Part shown: piece by piece, positions 61,473-64,000 of the stretch | Layout: each line of letters starts with the position of its first letter | How positions within the stretch are numbered: the stretch's first letter is position 1 | DNA from: Thalassotalea insulae | Lineage (GTDB): Bacteria > Pseudomonadota > Gammaproteobacteria > Enterobacterales > Alteromonadaceae | NCBI RefSeq assembly: GCF_030161395.1 | Contig: NZ_BSST01000001.1 | Coordinates: 4,154,001 to 4,218,000 of the forward strand | Reading direction: 5' to 3' | DNA length: 64,000 bases | Made by a program: the position numbers and the translations under genes | Notes under the pieces: model-generated | The model's database searches: none | Told to the model about the DNA's origin: nothing | The model's input: the letters and a program-made list of their open reading frames with translations, nothing else

Positions 61473-62658
61473 TGATGCTTACGTGCTTTAAAAAATTTAA
61501 CTTGGCGATGTATTGCGAGTCTATATTTTCTGATTTACTGTAAGAAATCGCTTTTTCCATAGCATTTTCTGCTTTATCAATATCATTTAATGCGTAGTAG
61601 ACTTTTGCTAAGCCAAAATGAAATTCATGCACACGATAATTCATTTTTAATGCTTTCTTATAATGCATTAATGCCTGATGATAGTCGCCTTGATAAAATG
61701 CTTCATCTGCTAATAGTGCATAATAATAAGGGTTTTTGATTCGTTTACTATGTAATAGCCGCTCTATCTTATCGGCCTGTGCTATTTGGCCTTGCGACTT
61801 TAATAAAAATGCTAAATTACCTAAAGCGGTTAAATTTCGATTATCAAGCTCAACGGCATAACGATATGCTTGTTTAGCTAGATTATAATTTTCTGTTACC
61901 TTATATAAAATACCCAAATTCCCCCAAGCAGAGGAGAATTGCGGCGCTACTTGAGTCGACTTTTTAAAATAAGCGTAGGCTAAATCATATTGTTCTGCAA
62001 CGATGGCATCAGCACCTTTATTATTGTAAAACATGGCCAAAACCATGGGCTTACCTATTATTGTTTTCGGAAATGCATTTTTAAATAAACTAGGGTCAAA
62101 GTCGATTTGAATTAATTTCTTCCCATAAATAATCATTTGTTCGGGATTAGGTCGTTCTGTCAGTAACAAATTTACATGCCCTGTTAACATATTATATTGA
62201 CCATTTCTGGTCCAATATTCAGGGACTTGAATTTTTTGGAATTTAACGTCAAGTTGCGCTTCTTTTGCTAGTGCATAAGCCATAATGGTTAATGACATAC
62301 AATTTGCAGTACCACTGTGATAAGCATCTATCGCAGTCAAGTTAGCTAAATTTTGATAAGATAAATTAATACTATCTTTTTTAAACAATTGTTTTAGTAA
62401 TTCTTGTGCACGCTTTTTACTATCACGAACAACTAATAGTTTTTCTTTGACCATTTCTTTCATTTCTTGATCAATGGCAAAAATATCCTGCTCAGTCTCT
62501 ATATCGAAGGTTTGATACTTAGGAAATGCTTCATCTATATATAATGTTGTATTAACAGAAACTTTTTCATTTGAAGTCGTAGTTTGGCAAGAAACAACTA
62601 ATAAGATCAGCATAAGGATTGGTAATCGAACTCTGGCGTTAAAATCTAATGCAAACAT
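61465..62658 (-). CDS. Lipoprotein with transglutaminase-like and TPR domains
   Basis: 397 residues from ATG 62658 (GGGGG upstream); an ATG six codons earlier has a weaker site. A lipobox LLVVSC gives an N-terminal lipidated Cys. Residues about 100-210 look like a transglutaminase-like fold with Cys in SGTANCMSLTIMAYAL, His in LTGHVNLLL and Asp in LIQIDFDP. From about 230 there are at least four TPR units (AYFKKSTQVAPQFSSAWGNL, AYRYAVELDNRNLTALGNLA). A periplasmic or outer-membrane scaffold/protease-like role is inferred; the M28 gene follows. Confidence 0.78.
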   Translation of the reverse strand: MFALDFNARVRLPILMLILLVVSCQTTTSNEKVSVNTTLYIDEAFPKYQTFDIETEQDIFAIDQEMKEMVKEKLLVVRDSKKRAQELLKQLFKKDSINLSYQNLANLTAIDAYHSGTANCMSLTIMAYALAKEAQLDVKFQKIQVPEYWTRNGQYNMLTGHVNLLLTERPNPEQMIIYGKKLIQIDFDPSLFKNAFPKTIIGKPMVLAMFYNNKGADAIVAEQYDLAYAYFKKSTQVAPQFSSAWGNLGILYKVTENYNLAKQAYRYAVELDNRNLTALGNLAFLLKSQGQIAQADKIERLLHSKRIKNPYYYALLADEAFYQGDYHQALMHYKKALKMNYRVHEFHFGLAKVYYALNDIDKAENAMEKAISYSKSENIDSQYIAKLNFLKHVSISD

Positions 62659-62915
62659 AAAGCCCCCAAAACACATCTATAATCTTTACATATCTAAACT
62701 ATAAACCACTTCTTTCGTACATGATGGATAAATAACCAATTATTCATAGATTATTACAATTTATTGACAGACTATATTTTGAATTTGCAGCAAATATCCA
62801 TTACAAATGTTTAAAATTAGTAAGACGGGATTAGGTTGTGCTTTTAACTCTATTAGCCGACGTAGCCCTAGAGTTCTAAAAATAACAAATGAAAAAAAAC
62901 ATCATTGAAATAATG

Positions 62916-62990
62916 GTTTCTTAGAAAATGACGATGAATTAGAGATTTGAACGCTAATTTTTTAGCTAATAACGGTATTGCACTACAAAC
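62916..62990 (-). other. Decayed partial copy of tRNA-Ser and its 3' flank
   Basis: On the plus strand 62918-62956 (TTCTTAGAAAATGACGATGA, then ATTAGAGATTTGAACGCTA) parallels 63049-63090 at the 3' end of tRNA-Ser (TTCTTAGAATGTGGCGGTGA, then GATAGAGATTTGAACTCTA). Further bases (CACTACAAACTCTAAA near 62980) echo the variable-arm region. It cannot fold as a functional tRNA. The rest of 62659-63017 shows nothing else. Confidence 0.6.
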
Positions 62991-63017
62991 TCTAAATAGA
63001 GATTTATCTTTATCAAC

Positions 63018-63051
63018 AAAAAAAGCCCTAACATTGCGGTTAGGGCTTTTT
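63018..63051 (-). terminator. Terminator of tRNA-Ser
   Basis: AAAAAGCCCTAAC (63020-63032) and GTTAGGGCTTTTT (63039-63051) form a 13-bp stem with a 6-base loop and a T-run on the minus strand, ten bases after the tRNA 3' end. Confidence 0.9.
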
Positions 63052-63060
63052 CTTAGAATG

Positions 63061-63151
63061 TGGCGGTGAGATAGAGATTTGAACTCTAGAAGGGCTACAA
63101 ACCCTTGCCGGTTTTCAAGACCGGTGCTTTCGACCACTCAGCCATCTCACC
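63061..63151 (-). tRNA. tRNA-Ser (anticodon UGA)
   Basis: 91-nt class II tRNA on the minus strand with encoded GCCA end. Acceptor GGTGAGA/TCTCACC; anticodon stem ACCGG..CCGGT-type around loop CTTGAAA (anticodon TGA); a long variable arm (AAGGGTTTGTAGCCCTT); T-arm AGAG TTCAAAT CTCT. Confidence 0.95.
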
Positions 63152-63183
63152 ATAATGTAGTTGCTTCCTAGAAAGCGGTGCGA

Positions 63184-63212
63184 ATATTAAAGTTTCATAT
63201 CTTGTTTGTAAA
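63184..63212 (-). promoter_or_regulatory. Sigma-70 promoter of tRNA-Ser
   Basis: Minus strand TTTACA (63207-63212), 17-base spacer, TAATAT (63184-63189). Transcription would start near 63177, 26 bases before the mature tRNA. Confidence 0.65.
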
Positions 63213-63369
63213 GAATTTTTTTTCATTAGCTGCAAATCAGTAGTTTTTATCACCTTTTACGTTGCTCAAATTCATATTTATTGATTTTTCAGCCTACGCG
63301 TATTTTTAGTTAGGTTAGTTTTTAGGCAAATTTTGCGCTTTTGTTGGAGGAACTGTCCTTAGCTTATTT

Positions 63370-63390
63370 GCCACTATGTGGTGGCGTTTT
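63370..63390 (+). promoter_or_regulatory. Leader hairpin before the TonB receptor gene
   Basis: GCCAC/GTGGC with loop TATGTG followed by GTTTTATT, about 65 bases before the ATG. It could be a weak attenuator or only a leader structure. Nothing else was recognised in 63213-63454. Confidence 0.3.
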
Positions 63391-63454
63391 ATTCACTATC
63401 GAAACAACTACGCCTAGAAAATTATAACTCTAATAAACACGGGGATGATTAACC

Positions 63455-64000
63455 ATGAAAATAAAAGCTCTTACGCTGGTAATTTCAGCTGCTCTATGTG
63501 GATCTGTCTTTGCAGCAGATACTGACACAGACGACAATCAAAAGAAACAAAACGAAGAAGAAGTAGAAGTTATTGAAGTTACGGGTATTATCAGCAGTCT
63601 AAAAGAAGCACAAAGCATCAAAAAAATGGCAGACAATGTCGTCGATGCGCTAGTTGCTGAAGACATAGGTAAATTCCCAGATGAAAATGTTGCTGAAGCG
63701 TTGCAACGCATACCAGGTATTAGCGTTACTCGAAGTAATGGCGAGGGACAAACCATTACCATTCGTGGTCTCACTGGTGGCTATAACATCACTAGTTTAA
63801 ACGGTCGAAAATTAGCCTCAGACAATGCCGGTCGTGATTTTAACTATGATGTTATAGCATCAGAACTAGTCGGAAAAATCGAAGTACATAAAACCCAAAA
63901 AGCAAAAATTCAAGAAGGTGCTGTTGGTGGTGTAGTCAATATTTTTACCCGTAAGCCACTGGAACTCGGCAAGGCTATGAGTGTTTCGGTTAAAGCAGAC
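63455..64000 (+). CDS. TonB-dependent receptor, 5' part
   Basis: 182 codons before the window ends. GGGGAT precedes the ATG. A signal peptide (LVISAALCGSVFAA) is followed by an acidic stretch (DTDTDDNQKKQNEEEVE) and the TonB box/plug: VIEVTGIISSLKEAQSIKKM, DNVVDALVAEDIGKFPDENV, AEALQRIPGISVTR and the plug strands TITIRGL and GAVGGVVNIFTRKPL. This is the CAP-type Alteromonadales TonB receptor family often used for oligosaccharide or peptide uptake across the outer membrane. The substrate cannot be told from the plug. Confidence 0.93.
   Translation, partial: MKIKALTLVISAALCGSVFAADTDTDDNQKKQNEEEVEVIEVTGIISSLKEAQSIKKMADNVVDALVAEDIGKFPDENVAEALQRIPGISVTRSNGEGQTITIRGLTGGYNITSLNGRKLASDNAGRDFNYDVIASELVGKIEVHKTQKAKIQEGAVGGVVNIFTRKPLELGKAMSVSVKAD

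Noticed and set aside
62868..63137. 89-residue minus-strand ORF
   Set aside because: It reads through tRNA-Ser, its terminator and the decayed tRNA copy; its internal repeat is only the tRNA duplication.
63538..63774. 78-residue minus-strand ORF
   Set aside because: It is antisense to the TonB receptor plug, which has full signal peptide and motif support.

Overview
The window looks like chromosomal DNA from an AT-rich marine gammaproteobacterium of the Alteromonadales, most like Colwellia or Thalassotalea. This is inferred from the yejK/yejL/yejM and pyrC neighbourhood, the MCP, the Cus-type efflux genes, the c-di-GMP proteins and a TonB receptor typical of that group. No 16S or marker phylogeny is present, so the genus is a guess.

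Layout. 1-11.9 kb holds mostly housekeeping genes: the 3' part of bioD, peptidase E, an orphan HicB antitoxin with an unusual 33-bp repeat array upstream, a methyl-accepting chemotaxis protein, a glutathione S-transferase, tRNA-Pro(GGG), yejM/yejL, yejK, pyrC, a tandem PTPS-fold protein, an M23 peptidase and a periplasmic solute-binding protein. 12.2-15.7 kb is an island border: a tyrosine recombinase, truncated or degenerate ORFs, an IS256-type transposase remnant, a SPOR-domain protein and an unrecognised partner gene.

15.7-43.8 kb is a type VI secretion (T6SS) locus entirely on the minus strand. The structural operon reads: small protein, a single-chain TssB-TssC sheath protein, Hcp, TssE, TssF, TssG, TssJ, TssK, TssL, TssM, TssA, a small basic protein and a GNAT protein. 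Between it and the spike operon lie four more small unrecognised genes. The spike operon reads VgrG, DUF2169-pentapeptide protein, pentapeptide protein, DUF3540 and PAAR-like DUF4150. No clpV/tssH, FHA protein or Ser/Thr kinase is present. At the upstream end sits a sigma-54 activator without a sensory domain. I found -24/-12 sigma-54 promoter matches with exact GG/GC spacing in front of the structural operon, the vgrG operon, one small-gene unit and the activator itself, plus a weaker one before another small gene. The locus therefore reads as one sigma-54 regulon.

44-50.6 kb is a three-gene signalling operon: REC-PAS-GGDEF-EAL, REC-GGDEF with a degenerate receiver, and a hybrid histidine kinase with a C-terminal HPt. 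50.7-57.2 kb is a CusCBA heavy-metal efflux operon preceded by a Met/His/Cys-rich periplasmic protein. 57.3-62.7 kb carries an EAL-HDOD protein, an ectonucleotide-pyrophosphatase-like enzyme, a phosphoribosyltransferase, an M28 peptidase lipoprotein and a transglutaminase-like/TPR lipoprotein. The window ends with tRNA-Ser(UGA), with a decayed partial copy beside it, and the 5' end of a TonB-dependent receptor gene.

The most unusual material is the T6SS: fused sheath subunits, no clpV in the locus, a VgrG with a long decapeptide-repeat tail, a set of small orphan genes and a shared sigma-54 control.
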